Assembly (NCBI GenBank): GCA_037954235.1
Contig: JBBMOA010000018.1
Coordinates: forward strand, 1,019,001-1,083,000
Origin: Aulostomus chinensis
Lineage: Eukaryota > Chordata > Actinopteri > Syngnathiformes > Aulostomidae
Length of the DNA: 64,000 bases
Direction: 5' to 3'
Shown: positions 46,732 through 57,330 of the stretch, one piece after another
Position numbering within the stretch: position 1 is the stretch's first letter
Layout of the letters: every line of letters starts with the position of its first letter
Translations under genes and position numbers: made by a program
The notes under the pieces: generated by a model
Seen by the model: only the letters and a program-made list of their open reading frames with translations
What the model was told of the DNA's origin: nothing
Databases searched by the model: none

Positions 46732-47304
46732 GGATGCTGGTGTGTCCAGCAGGAATCCTCCTCCTCATCATCATCATCAGTAGCAGCAGTCGCTCTTCTA
46801 GTCCTCAACAAACCTTTGGTTCTGTTGACCCAAGTTCCAGTGGAGCTTTGGAGGTGCTGCGTCAAATCACCAAGTGTCTGATTCTTAACTTTTGCAATTC
46901 ATACATAACCTTTGTTTTATGAATGCTAGCAAAGACTGTTTCTTGATGGCTTCCTATGGAGCTATGCTAACACTTCCGACTGACTGCCATTCATTGTGTT
47001 ACGCTTCAGTCTCGCGGCTCTCAGCTCCGGACTGCAGCACCGGGCGGGGGGAGAACGGCCTCAGTCCTCTAGTCAGGCTTTGTTATTTTAGATATTATAA
47101 ATGAGCTTTGATATCATCAAGACATTCATGTGGTATTAATATCAGGTTACATGAGGTAGATGAACATGAATCTGTATCAGCAAGAACTCCACTTGATGTA
47201 CTTGTGCTGCAGTGTACTTGAGAATTAGTCAGTACACTGGGTGTTTAGTGTTACAGGTTTATTGTACCAGGACAAACATGTCCACATTTGCCCACACGTG
47301 GTGT
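46732..47304. other. Unannotated stretch, no gene seen
   Basis: A short CTC/CAT triplet patch at 46758-46788 and small overlapping frames. No gene supported. Confidence 0.5.
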
Positions 47305-47331
47305 GGGGGGTGGGCGGGGGGGCTGGCAGGG
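47305..47331 (+). other. G-quadruplex-prone tract, plus strand
   Basis: GGGGGG-T-GGG-C-GGGGGGG-CT-GG-CA-GGG fits four G-runs of three or more with short loops. Confidence 0.7.
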
Positions 47332-47547
47332 TGCGTTCCATGACAGCTGGTGGGAACCGGGTGTGCTCTGGCTGCTCGAAGGAGCAGATTCAGGTGACAT
47401 CTGTGCCTCCTGTTGCAGTGCAATCGTAGAAACACTAAAAGTGAATTACAACATTAATGATAGCACTCTGCAAGCTGTCGTTCCATATTACGCATCTATT
47501 ATTCCGTGCATGGGTACTCAGATAACATCGCGGAGGAAGCAGGCTGC

Positions 47548-47580
47548 ACCCCCCCGTCCCCGCCCCCACCCCCCTGCCCT
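47548..47580 (-). other. G-quadruplex-prone tract, minus strand
   Basis: Plus-strand C runs C7-GT-C4-G-C5-A-C6-TG-C3 give five G-runs on the minus strand with 1-2 nt loops, a very strong quadruplex pattern. It lies about 220 bp from the plus-strand tract at 47305. Confidence 0.8.
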
Positions 47581-47706
47581 CAGTGACGAGCCTCCTCCTT
47601 GAAAAAGAAAGGACTGTTGGTTTATGGTGCTCCATGTCAGCACAGTCAGGACTGGATGACTGATTCTCTTTTTCCATCTCTCACTTCATCTTTCCAGCAA
47701 GCAGCA

Positions 47707-47718
47707 CCCCCCCCCCCC
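47707..47718. repeat. Poly-C tract
   Basis: Twelve C in a row. Confidence 0.9.
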
Positions 47719-47851
47719 GCCACTATTTCAGACAACATTTGTTTGATCTTGCCGCCCTCTACAGCTGAATGAAATCAATCTGGGAGAGATGTCATGTGTG
47801 AGCAGGAATGATTGGCTGCAACACTAACATGTATTTGAGAACATGGAGCTG

Positions 47852-47859
47852 CCCCCCCC

Positions 47860-47890
<31 letters not shown>
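47852..47890. repeat. (C)n-(CA)n composite microsatellite
   Basis: Eleven to twelve C followed by about fourteen CA units. The reverse complement of the (GT)n-(G)n composites at 5355 and 50195. Confidence 0.95.
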
Positions 47891-47892
<2 letters not shown>

Positions 47893-50192
47893 CTGCCTGA
47901 GTGGCCGTGAGGCTGGACACAAACACACATGCCTGATAGGCATCACATGGACATCTTGGAGATGACATCCGTCCCCAGACTTTCAATAACTTCAAATCCC
48001 TGAAAACTTGGAGAATAAAGGCAGAGTCGATCACTCATCGCTCCCTGCGCTTGGCTCCTCTCTTCAGGGAAATAACAGCCGAAGGAGAAAAACAAAGTCA
48101 GGAATCCCATCCTCTCCCGCAGAAAAGCACCAGCATCCCCGGAGGACGCGGGGAGAACACTCCTTTCATCATTCTGCTTAATAAAAAAAAGATTCATTTA
48201 AAAGGCGACATAAAGTAGCATTCAGGTACAAACTGGCGACGGGGGGATCAGCCGTGATCCGACGTGCAATGACATCACCAACACACAACTTTACCACCGG
48301 CTGACATGTCTGAAGGGGTGTGTTTGTATGATTTGGATGTTTGCCACTCCGGATCGAATGGCGGGCGCTCCCTCACAACCTCTCCTGAGAACGTAAACAG
48401 ATCGCGGGCACATCTCGCCGCCGCTGACTGGCTGTGATTTCTTCATTCAGGAGAGAGTGCCACCGAATGTGTCGTACTTGAAGTGTTTTACAATTACCAG
48501 CTGATTATATCAGCCGCATTAGCATATTAAAAGGAAGACTACTTGAACGCACAGATAATGACTGAGTGTTGAAAATAATTTCCCCACTCATTATCAACGG
48601 CTGACACAGAGATCGGGGAAAGGAAATGTCGATAAATACCCATAAACCTTTACTGTGTAAATAACAACAATTAGGAGTAATTAGATCAGGCTGTGTTGGT
48701 GAAAGGGGAGATAATTCTCATTTAAAAGTTGTGGAGGAGAAGAAGGAAGAAGAGAGCAAGAAGCCTCCATGTAAACGAGTTAACTCGGATTTCCTTCTGC
48801 TGATCACAACTCACGAGCCTCCTTCTCATTTCAATATCAGCCGATACTTCTTGTCTTAAACCCCCAACCTGAGCGCTCGCTGCTCCTGTCAGCTGACGAA
48901 CAACAGCAACGTGACTAAAATGAACAAGGCATTAACTGGCTGGTGGAAATGAAATACACTCAGTGGATCTGAGGGAACCCGGAAGGTTCTAAAGTGCAGC
49001 TGAAGAACTGCACAAGATGGTGAAGTACGGAGAGGTAGAAGTATCTTCCAGTCCTCCTTCCAGATGTGCCAGGATCTTCCTCGGATCAATAAGCATCCCT
49101 GGCTACATCATCAGGAACATCTGTCTTGAGCTTTTTGGACCATCCATCAAACGGACTGACGGATGAAAACAAACGAACCAATCATTTTGAACTGACAAGT
49201 TTGGACTTTTTTTTTCATATTTGAAGACGTTTCTCGCTAGACAGCTTCAGCGTGTAAACGACACACTGATTCCATTGTGACGGAGTCCGACAGGCTGAGC
49301 GCTTCTGTTGAGATTGAACGTCCTTTTCCTTTTTTTTTAAGGTTTATGAGTATTTAACCTGAGTGATCACACGGCGCCGTTCATCCGGGCCCATCGGCGG
49401 CTCCAAAGACCCAGCCGCTCGTTTCCTGTGTAAATATTTCTGCGAGTCATCCGTCAATGACATTCCAGCCGTTTGATGTAAAGTAAAGCAGGACTAATAC
49501 TTCTCTGTTATGCTATGGAACGGCCTGAAAACAAGCCAACAGCTTTCATCAGCGGCGGGCTGGTGCAGCGCCGTCCTCTATTGTTGAGCTGCTGAAATTG
49601 CATGTGGATGTGAAGGAGACTGTGAATGTCATGAAATTCATCAGTTTTCGTTCAGGCAAAGCCAGTTTTCAGAGGCTGGAATCGCAGCACAAGGTCAACA
49701 AGTCATTAGCATCACAGCTGAGCGTATGTGGGGGTCATCTGGTGGCTTCTGCCCCTTCTGGAGTCCCCGCGTGATCGCTGAGATATCTGTTAGTTTTGGT
49801 GTTTCACCACCGCCGTTAATCAATACACACTTTTCTTGACCTTTCCCTCCCCCGTACACATATCTCGCTGTCTGACCAAACTGCCGAATTTGTGCTCTTA
49901 ATCAGCTTGCCTGCCTTGTCTCTCCACTGGAGGCTGGCGACACGCTTCCCTTCCCCCTTAATTCCCCTGCTCTCAACAGACAGGCGTGCTGATTAACATG
50001 CACACCCAGGTAGGAGCTCCCTCCACCACAACCCTGCTGCCCACCAGGTCCACACATCATTATCCCCGCTACTCAATAGCACCCATTTCAATGCACATCT
50101 GTCTGGTTGCCGCATCCCCGCTTCTTAATTAGCTTTACAACTTTCCACCACTTCTGGGTAGAGAAAAAAAACATTTGTGGCCAGCGGGCAGA

Positions 50193-50194
<2 letters not shown>
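47891..50194. other. Gene-free stretch with candidate conserved block 48470-48720
   Basis: No gene supported. 48470-48720 contains TTAGCATATTAAAAGG, CATAAACC, GGAGTAATTAGATC and similar motif-rich, AT-rich DNA typical of vertebrate conserved elements. Frames are under 85 codons. Confidence 0.45.
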
Positions 50195-50239
<45 letters not shown>

Positions 50240-50240
50240 G
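50195..50240. repeat. (GT)n-(G)18 composite microsatellite
   Basis: About fourteen GT units pass into eighteen G. Confidence 0.97.
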
Positions 50241-50639
50241 ACATATGCTGAATGCTGAGATGGAAGATGAAATGCGCATGTTTTAGGGAGTGCTGGTGGC
50301 AGTGAATATTCACATTAATTCTTGCCATGTCCAGGCCGCGGCGTCACCAGGAACCTCGTCCTTGCCGCCACGCTACTGTCTCCCCAGCCGGAGGGAGGAT
50401 ACAGCCCCACCAGTCTTATCTTATCAGTCTCCCTCTCACATCGATTCCCCTTTTGCGCTTTAGAGTTCCTCTTCATAGCCGGCTTCAAAGCTGCCCCGAC
50501 TCCCTTTTGATTCTCATCTCTCTCCTCCATCGACGCCATTGATGCCTGGTGACGCCGATGAAGGTGGTGTTTCTTACACTGGCGCTAATGCTAATCCGCT
50601 AGGCACCCTGTTATTCCACCGATTGTAAGCAGCTCAAAA
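50241..50639. other. Unannotated stretch, no gene seen
   Basis: Overlapping frames of 62-74 codons on both strands at 50315-50542, with no recognisable domain. Confidence 0.5.
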
Positions 50640-51350
50640 AACAAACCACGGAGAAAGAAGAGGTATCCAATTAATATGAAATTGTCTCCACAAGTCAATA
50701 CGGTTTTAGTTCCACTTGAGTGAGTCTAAATGTGCAGAGTCGGGCTAATTACACTGCACATTTAGTATTATACTATTTACGCTTTGCCCCTGTCATTAAT
50801 ACCAGCTCTAATCCTCCGACCCGTGTTGTCTGCATGTGCTGATGAGCCTTATGCCAGTTGCCAAAAATACTGAAGCTGGTTTGCCATTCCTGAAGGCTTC
50901 GTCAACTATTTCATGCACAAACAATGTGAAATTAATCACTGTTACTATGGCAATGAGCGTGGAACAATATCCTAATCAGTGCTGCCATCAAGAATGTAGT
51001 TTCAATCCAGAGGGGCAAAGGTTGCTGTGGAAAGAAGAACAATGAGCTATTTTAGTCAATCTGCTATTCTACATACACAGCAGCTTCATTAGAACTACCC
51101 ACAGTGTGCATAACCTTCCGCAGGCCTCCTACCAACCATCTCCAGTATTAGAAAAACTAATCTCCTACGTGTGCTTCACCCTCCATCCTTCCTTCCATCC
51201 AGCAATTATGCCCCCTGCCATCAAAAGCCATCAAAACAGTAATTTCACTTTTTCACAGACAGGCTTTTCACATTTCCTTCCATGAAAGGCCTGAATCATC
51301 CCCTTATCTCCATGGCTATTACACAGTGTGCACGAGAGTGAAAACAATGG
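50640..51350. other. Candidate conserved non-coding block upstream of exon-like ORF
   Basis: About 700 bp of even, AT-rich, repeat-free DNA. It carries TAATT/ATTAAT homeodomain cores (CCAATTAATATG, GTGAAATTAATCAC, GGCTAATTACAC) and SOX-like AACAATG motifs (near 50927 and 51038). The texture is the most CNE-like in the window and it runs up to the exon-like frame at 51369. Conservation is inferred, not shown. Confidence 0.5.
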
Positions 51351-51368
51351 GCTTGGCGTGATGAGATC

Positions 51369-51521
51369 ATGGCACTTCATTCCTCTGAGGCCACACAAAG
51401 ACAATCCAGCTGCAGCGAGGAGGACGGGGACGGCGAGGACCCGCAGGATTTCTCGGTCACTGAGCCCAAGGCTGTGAGGCAGGTCATCCCCAGTAATAAG
51501 AGAGGGAGGAGGAAGAGGTAG
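51369..51521 (+). CDS. Exon-like 50-codon frame, acidic then basic, unrecognised
   Basis: An ATG at 51369 opens 50 codons and a TAG. Residues 14-29 are acidic and Ser-rich (SCSEEDGDGEDPQDFS). They are followed by VTEPKAVRQVIPSNK and a basic tail RGRRKR, which resembles a nuclear-localisation or AT-hook-like signal. The frame is also open for ten codons upstream, to a TGA. The terminal stop overlaps a possible splice donor, AGAG|GTAGAG at 51518, so this could be a coding exon, perhaps a first exon, of a nuclear protein. A possible acceptor (TTACACAG) lies near 51327. A 148-codon minus-strand frame (51377-51823) overlaps it and looks like its shadow. I cannot match it to a family, and an isolated chance frame remains possible. 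Confidence 0.3.
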   Translation: MALHSSEATQRQSSCSEEDGDGEDPQDFSVTEPKAVRQVIPSNKRGRRKR

Positions 51522-53123
51522 AGGAGGTGATGGCGAAGGGGGACTCGCTTCCTCTGAGGCCCTGAGATCAGTGACAGGAACTCAAACTCGGACCCTTTAT
51601 TCCTACTTGTGTGCAGAAACCCTCGGAGGACGGAGTGCTGCTGCTGGGTCGGAGAGGGAACAGGGAGGGAGTGCTGGACTGAAGAGGACATGACAGGGTG
51701 GAGTGACGGACCCAGAGGTGGTGGGGAGAGGGTGGGGGGAGGCTTACTCGAAACTATAAACAGCAGGTCTGAGAGCCAAAGTACATTTACCAGCTTCCCT
51801 CTAGCTGCAGCGTCCTCCGTCAACCTTCCAGAGTAGGCACTGATATTTACGACATCAGTCTCTAGCTAAAAGTCAGCGCTACCCACAGGCCTGATGGGGG
51901 GGGGCAGGAGAAACACCAGGAAGTTAAACAGCACCTTTACTTCTTTCTGCATGTTTCCATCCTGCAGGTGGCAACCTAGTGACTCAACAGCAGCTCCTCT
52001 CTACGTCACCTGTTCTGTATCAGGCAGAGTCAGAGACCCGAACTCACTCAGCGGTGGTTTTACTCTCGGTCGCAGCTGAGATTCCCAGGGCTCCCAGCTT
52101 GACAAACACCAGAATCATGGCTTTAATTATACATGTCATGTGACTAATATGGCCTTAATTAATGAAAGGCCTGATTGGTGAATCAGATGAAATAAGCAGT
52201 GTGCTGATTGATTCAATGCCTGTGGTTGGTGTGTGTTTTGGGATGCACTGTAGGTCAACTAATAGAAATAAAGCGACGTCCTAATGCAGTTAAAACAGAA
52301 GCATCAGAGGTTCTGCAGCTGACAGAGCAAATCTTCATCCTGCTGTAAACGTCACGCACTTTTGATTCCTTATCGACAAGCCTGCATTTCCATGACTGAG
52401 TCTCGTCTCCATCTGCATTTTGTCTGTCTTGTGCAGCACGAGAACACACACAAATACACACACTTCCTCTCCATCTCTCACTCCATCTCTCTTCCTCTTT
52501 TTCTCATTGGAAGGGAGGGGGGTGGGGTGGAATGATCGTGTTAGGGGGTTCACAGAAGACTGACTGTTTATTATTGTCTTTGGCCCACTTAACTCTGACA
52601 GTAACAGAATGAGATGGGGAGAGAAGCGAGTGCCATTAATCACGGTGTCGGAGGGCCTGAGCCCAGCGCAGACGCATCCATATCACATGAGCCTGCGAGA
52701 GCAACACAAAGTGATTTTCAGGCCAGCCGGCCTCTTAGCGCCGCCGCACAGCCTCCAAGTTCGGGCTGCTGGCGGATGATGAGTGCAGGGGGAAGAAGTG
52801 GGCGGCATTTCACACTCAGTCTTCTTCAAATGATCTGACACACTGCACCTACGGCCACCACCCCCCGCCGGCAGCCAACCCAAACAAGGATCAGCACTAT
52901 TTAAATGTCCCAGAGTCTCACTGAAAGTCATCAGCTGGTTCGTTTGTTTGAACTCGTCAAGGATTAAATGGATAAGATTCAGTCGGCTAGCAGCAGCACT
53001 AGCATTTGATCATTTTCACCAAAACGTGTAGGCATCCTCCATCTGTCAGGTGTCAGTCGGCATGAGCCTGCCCACCACCATGCAGCGACGCCGTGACGCC
53101 TCGCTTTACCTGCGACGCCCGGC
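51522..53123. other. Unannotated stretch, G-rich in places
   Basis: No gene supported. G-runs at 51722-51742 (GGGG-AGA-GGG-T-GGGGGG) and 52513-52530 (GGG-A-GGGGGG-T-GGGG) could form quadruplexes. A 56-codon plus frame at 52611-52781 has coding-like composition (PLITVSEGLSPAQTHPYHM) but ends in TGA without context and is not called. Confidence 0.5.
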
Positions 53124-53133
53124 TGATTGACAG
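53124..53133 (+). promoter_or_regulatory. PBX-MEIS/PREP composite motif
   Basis: TGATTGACAG is an exact match to the known PBX:MEIS/PREP heterodimer consensus. A ten-base motif arises by chance about once in a few hundred kilobases on both strands, so it is suggestive only. Confidence 0.4.
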
Positions 53134-53324
53134 CTGTGTCTCTTAAGTCTCCCCCTCCATCGCAGCACCCGCCGCACACCTTCCCCTGCTATCAGTGACA
53201 CCCAGATGTGCTACAGCAGCTGTCCCCGAGAATATTCCTCCACGTCTCCCAGCCACCATCTACATAGACAGCCGTCTAAATATTTAATCACACCAGAAGG
53301 CATGGCTACAACCTACACTTTAGC

Positions 53325-53338
53325 GGGGGGGGGGGGGG
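53325..53338. repeat. Poly-G tract
   Basis: Fourteen G in a row. Confidence 0.95.
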
Positions 53339-54887
53339 TACAGTATCTCCCACAGAAAGGTGGAGTGTGAGAGATGACGAGTGAGAGAAGGAGGTGAAAC
53401 GCTGAATCCAAGATAAAAACCTCCGTTCTAGGAGTCCTGAAGCGGTGGAGACCCTCAGTCATCAAGCAGAGACCACAAAGTCAGAGACACCTGATTTAGT
53501 GTCCACTGCAACTGGACTTTTAGAGTACATGTCAACATGCTAGACTGCAACCGTTTATCAGGTGAAGCTGATGGGAGGTGAATAACTCACATGTTCCTGC
53601 TTCAGTTGCAGTATTTAACCCAGATGACGAAGGGCGGTATCATCATCCTCATCATGGCAGGCTGCTTAAAGGGACAAACTTGATGCCGTCTCAGCCTGCA
53701 GGAGTCACCTGGTTTTGTTTGATAGTCTTAAATCTCCGTCTGCCATCCCCAGGGACGCTGCTGGTTATCCTGCTTTGGTTCATGATGAAAAAGGTGACCT
53801 GAGGAAGTCTGACTGCCACCAGCTGTTAGGAGACATACCGCCACCTACTGTTCTGGAGGCAGACACACTGTGGTTAAAACATCTCTTCTTCTGCATCCAC
53901 ACAGGGACACCAGCAGATATGGCTCGACTCTCCGGTGGAGGCGGCGTTCACAGAGTAACCACGGCATCTACTCAGCTCAAGAGTCTCAATCTGCCTCTAA
54001 GCAGCAGTTGTGGGTGAGTATGTTTGTGTCTAAGTGTGAGGCTGGTGGGAACAGCTGACTGCGTTCTGTGGAGAACAATGCCTTCCACAACAAAAGAAAA
54101 ACACATTCAGAGATGATTAATTCTAGTTTATGATGTGTGATGCTGAGGTCTGGTCTTGGACAAAAAAAATTCACGTGCTTTCAAAAGCAATAAATTCTGT
54201 TTCTGGAGGCTGTCTGACATCCCTAGGAGTCATCAGGGACTGCAAGAAACCCCTTTTGTTTCAACCTGTGAACTCGGTAGTGCTGCACTGGTGATGGTTA
54301 AAAAATCCTGATCAGTCATTGATGTCCGGGACCTGGAAATACCAGCCATGACCCCCCAGCGCTCACTCTGGCAGAGCACCGGACAACAGAGGAGGAGTTG
54401 GACTGTGTTAGGAACCCGGGCTGAGATCATCACCACGGACGTCCCTCTCACTAACAATATTCCATCAACCTCACCAAATGCAGTTCCACAGATGAGCGTA
54501 CGGATGGAGCACCTGTGGAAGGTGGCGGCGGACATCTTAGTCTTCGAGCTGGTCAGCCTTCCTGGGCCAGAAAGCACCCGAGGTCAGAAAGTCCCCCGGC
54601 AAAACAGCGACACGTAGAGAGAGCGAGGTTTTAGCTTGGAGATTCAACACCTGCAGTCTCACCGCTCATTTGCAGACGCACAAAAAACAAAACACCTTCA
54701 AAAGACGCCAGGAATTCCACACAAAAAACGGCTTTTGTATTCTCACTCATTCCTTTGTGTATTTCTCATCAAGCAACAACGGAAATGGAGTCAGGTTTGG
54801 TCCCGTCATAAAATATCTGCTTCGCATGAGGTCAGATCATCTACGAAAAATGACAGTATTGGGACGATTCCCAATTTGACATCTCTC
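53339..54887. other. Gene-free stretch with overlapping chance frames
   Basis: Frames at 54348-54617 (+, 89 codons) and 54233-54577 (-, 114 codons) overlap and neither shows a known domain. The CTCF-like site at 53840 lies here. Otherwise unremarkable. Confidence 0.45.
53840..53851 (-). promoter_or_regulatory. CTCF-like motif, one mismatch
   Basis: The minus strand reads ACAGTAGGTGGC followed by GG, one base away from CCASYAGRKGGC at the first position. Same orientation as the sites at 12193 and 38072. Confidence 0.4.
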
Positions 54888-54975
54888 ATATGAACCTGAA
54901 GGTTGCTGGTTTGAAACCTGGGTTACCTGGAGGCTTTAAATTGTCCATGAGCAACGAACTGAATCCTCGAAGCCG
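54888..54975 (+). mobile_element. Possible decayed SINE fragment
   Basis: GAACCTGAAGGTTGCTGGTT followed by TGAAACCTGGG resembles the B-box region of tRNA-derived SINEs (AGGTTGCTGGTTCAAATCC). TTTAAATTG and a GAGCAA-like stretch follow. Short and decayed. Confidence 0.4.
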
Positions 54976-56071
54976 TGAATTAAGAAAAGTTCCAGAATAA
55001 AAGTCCATTTACCAACATTTTACATTCGTTTTTTTCACCTCTGCAGCCACCGGCCAGGCGTCAGCCTCTGATGAGCGCTAACCATCGACCCCAGGGACAA
55101 TTCACCTAACAAGCCAGACAAGACTGCTCAGACTGCGGCGACACCTTCAGGAACGCACTGTGACATTGCTAACCATGATGCAAAAATTACGCTATGTGTA
55201 AATGTCTTTGGGTCTAGTTTCAGCTACTTTCTATCCACACGCGTGTGCATCTGAGTGTGTCATCACTGACAGCTGATCAGAATACACACAGCGCCTCAGG
55301 TGCTTTTTGTAATTTTGACTTTTTTTAGCGCCTTGGCTCATTCCCAAGCAACAGATTGTTGCTGTCGCTGGAGTTGCGCCTCACAGATGGAGCAGCATCA
55401 CTTCCTGAGGAGCCTGACAGGATCAATCCAGGGGCTCATTCGCTCGCAGTCAATTAAGCCATGTTAGTTTTGACAGGAGCCACGGGCGAAATAACAGCCG
55501 TCACTGTCTGGGAGGAAAATATTGTGACCAAACACAGAAATGCACTTGTTTACTGCGAGGACTGACTTTGTGGGGGAAAGGGCTGCTGGCTGCATCCTGC
55601 CTCAGCAGGAGCTCAGGCAGATACGGCGGAGAGTGACAGCTGAATTTGAAAGAGTTTAATTTGTTTGAGAGCATAAAGCGCCACAGGTGATTTAACGAGG
55701 TCCAAAACGAGCTCTAATCACGACCTTAATCGATTCTGATAGCGTCGTCGGTCCATCTGTCCGAGTCATGACTCCACCTCCTCACTCTCACGCGTGACAT
55801 AGATCAGACCGGTTCATATTAAATGCTCCCAAAACCCCTCATCTGATCCCTAATAAGACAAATTATTCTGAAGTGAATACAATATAGGCGAATGAAACAA
55901 GCTGGAAATCTGTGTGGGCCACCCACTGAGAGAAGAGGTGGAGCCGCTCTCTCTGAACCTATTGGAGAGAGAGTAAAACTCTTTGATTAGGACATGTAGG
56001 TAGGTAGCTGTGGGCGATGGACTGAAAACACTTGGCATCTGCTTGCAAGTCTCCACACACCCGAGGTGAGG
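54976..56071. other. Unannotated stretch, no gene seen
   Basis: No frames over 60 codons except those over the neighbouring microsatellite. 55420-55700 is even-textured and may be conserved non-coding. Confidence 0.45.
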
Positions 56072-56117
56072 GACGCACGCACGCACGTGCATGCACGCGC
56101 TCTCTCTCTCTCTCTCT

Positions 56118-56174
<57 letters not shown>

Positions 56175-56185
56175 ACACACACACT
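56072..56185. repeat. (ACGC)n-(TC)n-(AC)n compound microsatellite
   Basis: GCACGCACGCACG and GTGCATGCACGCGC, then TC dinucleotides with CCC and GC interruptions, then about fifteen AC units with one AGAC interruption. Confidence 0.97.
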
Positions 56186-56724
56186 ATTTCCCTGGCTGAG
56201 CTGGCTTTACCCTGGGCATCATTACAGACACTACACATCCCTCCTTTGAAGGGTTATCAAGGCTCCTCATTAAAGATGTCCCTGGCTTTCTTAGTGATGT
56301 GGGCCTCCACAGGGCGTAATATACCCCCTTTAATTAGTTTGCAAACTCATTAGTGTGTGCAGGGCAATTAAATGTCCTTCCTTCAGAATAGTTTACAACA
56401 GGACAAAGGGATCCCAGGGGCTGTCAAGGAAGTCGGGCTTATAGCTGAGACGACTGTCCCTTCAGCGGGGTACTGTCATTAGCGAGCCGCGGTCCCTCGG
56501 TCGCTCCTGGACCACTCGGCTGAGCGCAGGGACAATCTGCTACTGTGCTCTGTTTACCGCTGTTCTACCTTGGTATTAATCTCCGCCATGTTTACAACCG
56601 TGATAATTATGCTCCTTTAGAGAATAACCTGAATAACATCAACACATGGATAATCAAAAATATTACACTTTCAAGAAGTGCGAGGAAAAGACCAACGCCA
56701 ACAATTAATTATTTAACTATTGTG
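56186..56724. other. Unannotated stretch, no gene seen
   Basis: Mixed DNA leading into the hairpin. No supported frames. Confidence 0.5.
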
Positions 56725-56808
56725 AAGTCTCAAAAAAGCATAAAAAATGGCGACTGGACTGCACACGAGATTAGTCCAGTCGCCATTTTTTATGCTTTTT
56801 TGAGACTT
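56725..56808. repeat. Perfect 36-bp stem hairpin, 12-nt loop
   Basis: Arms 56725-56760 and 56773-56808 are exact reverse complements over 36 bases. The loop is GCACACGAGATT. The stem starts AAGTCTCAAAAAAGCATAAA and ends in ATGGCGACTGGACT. The frame reading SQKSIKNGDWT on one arm appears on both strands because of the symmetry. It could be a miniature foldback transposon remnant, a recent snapback duplication, or a source of hairpin RNA. No target-site duplication was seen beside the stem, and I have no family name. Confidence 0.97.
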
Positions 56809-57151
56809 ACCATGACCTGGATGACTGAGAATATCCACGGATACAACTAGTGTGAACTTCTTCATCGAACGCGTTTTTAATTCCTGAGGCAATGGTATCA
56901 AACCAACCTCAAAACATACCAAAAGCATCTTGTTTGCTAAAACGCACCATTTCCATACCAACTTATAAAGACGAGTGTTAGCTAGACTTGAGAAGAGCCC
57001 AGACATCCAGGGTGGAACACCAGGATGAAGACACGCCCACCTGCGCTGACGACGATGTGTTGCTACCTGGGCTGCTTGTGTGAAACACAACAATGCTACA
57101 ATCCGACATGGGTACTTCTTCCCCTCAGTGTCCTCCTGTCTCATCTCGTCC
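56809..57151. mobile_element. Possible dispersed-repeat sequence flanking the hairpin
   Basis: ATGACCTGGATGACTGAGAA directly follows the hairpin. I recall a very similar phrase recurring in teleost sequences, so the flank may be repeat-derived. This is from memory only. The rest of the segment shows no gene. Confidence 0.3.
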
Positions 57152-57330
57152 ATCCCTCCCTCCATGTTCCCCCTCTCCTCCTGTTCGGGGTGGTGGGGGT
57201 GGAGCCTATCCCAGCAGCCTTCCCCCTGGACAGGTCACCAGTCCATGGCAGGGCCAACACATAGAGACAGACAACCATTGGCTCTCCCAGCCACGCCTAC
57301 GGTCAATTTAGAGTCTGGATTAACCTGGTC
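57152..57330 (+). mobile_element. Dispersed teleost repeat, copy 2
   Basis: Closely matches 9641-9790 from CCCTCCCTCCATGTTC through GGAGCCTATCCCAGCAGC, GTCACCAGTCCATGGCAGGG and TTGGCTCTCCCAGCCA. It then continues into CGCCTACGGTCAATTTAGAG, the usual continuation of this repeat in teleosts and missing from copy 1. It lacks the expanded CATC array. Confidence 0.8.

Noticed and set aside
47750..47765. CTCF-like GCTGTAGAGGGC on the minus strand
   Set aside because: Two mismatches to the core consensus.
51377..51823. 148-codon minus-strand frame with a Leu-rich stretch
   Set aside because: The hydrophobic stretch is the antisense of the GAG/AGG-rich plus strand. Judged a shadow of the exon-like plus frame and purine-rich DNA.
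52611..52781. 56-codon plus-strand frame with coding-like composition
   Set aside because: No donor, acceptor or family support, and the region is GC-rich.
54233..54617. 114-codon minus and 89-codon plus frames
   Set aside because: They overlap with no domain and no splice context that I trust.
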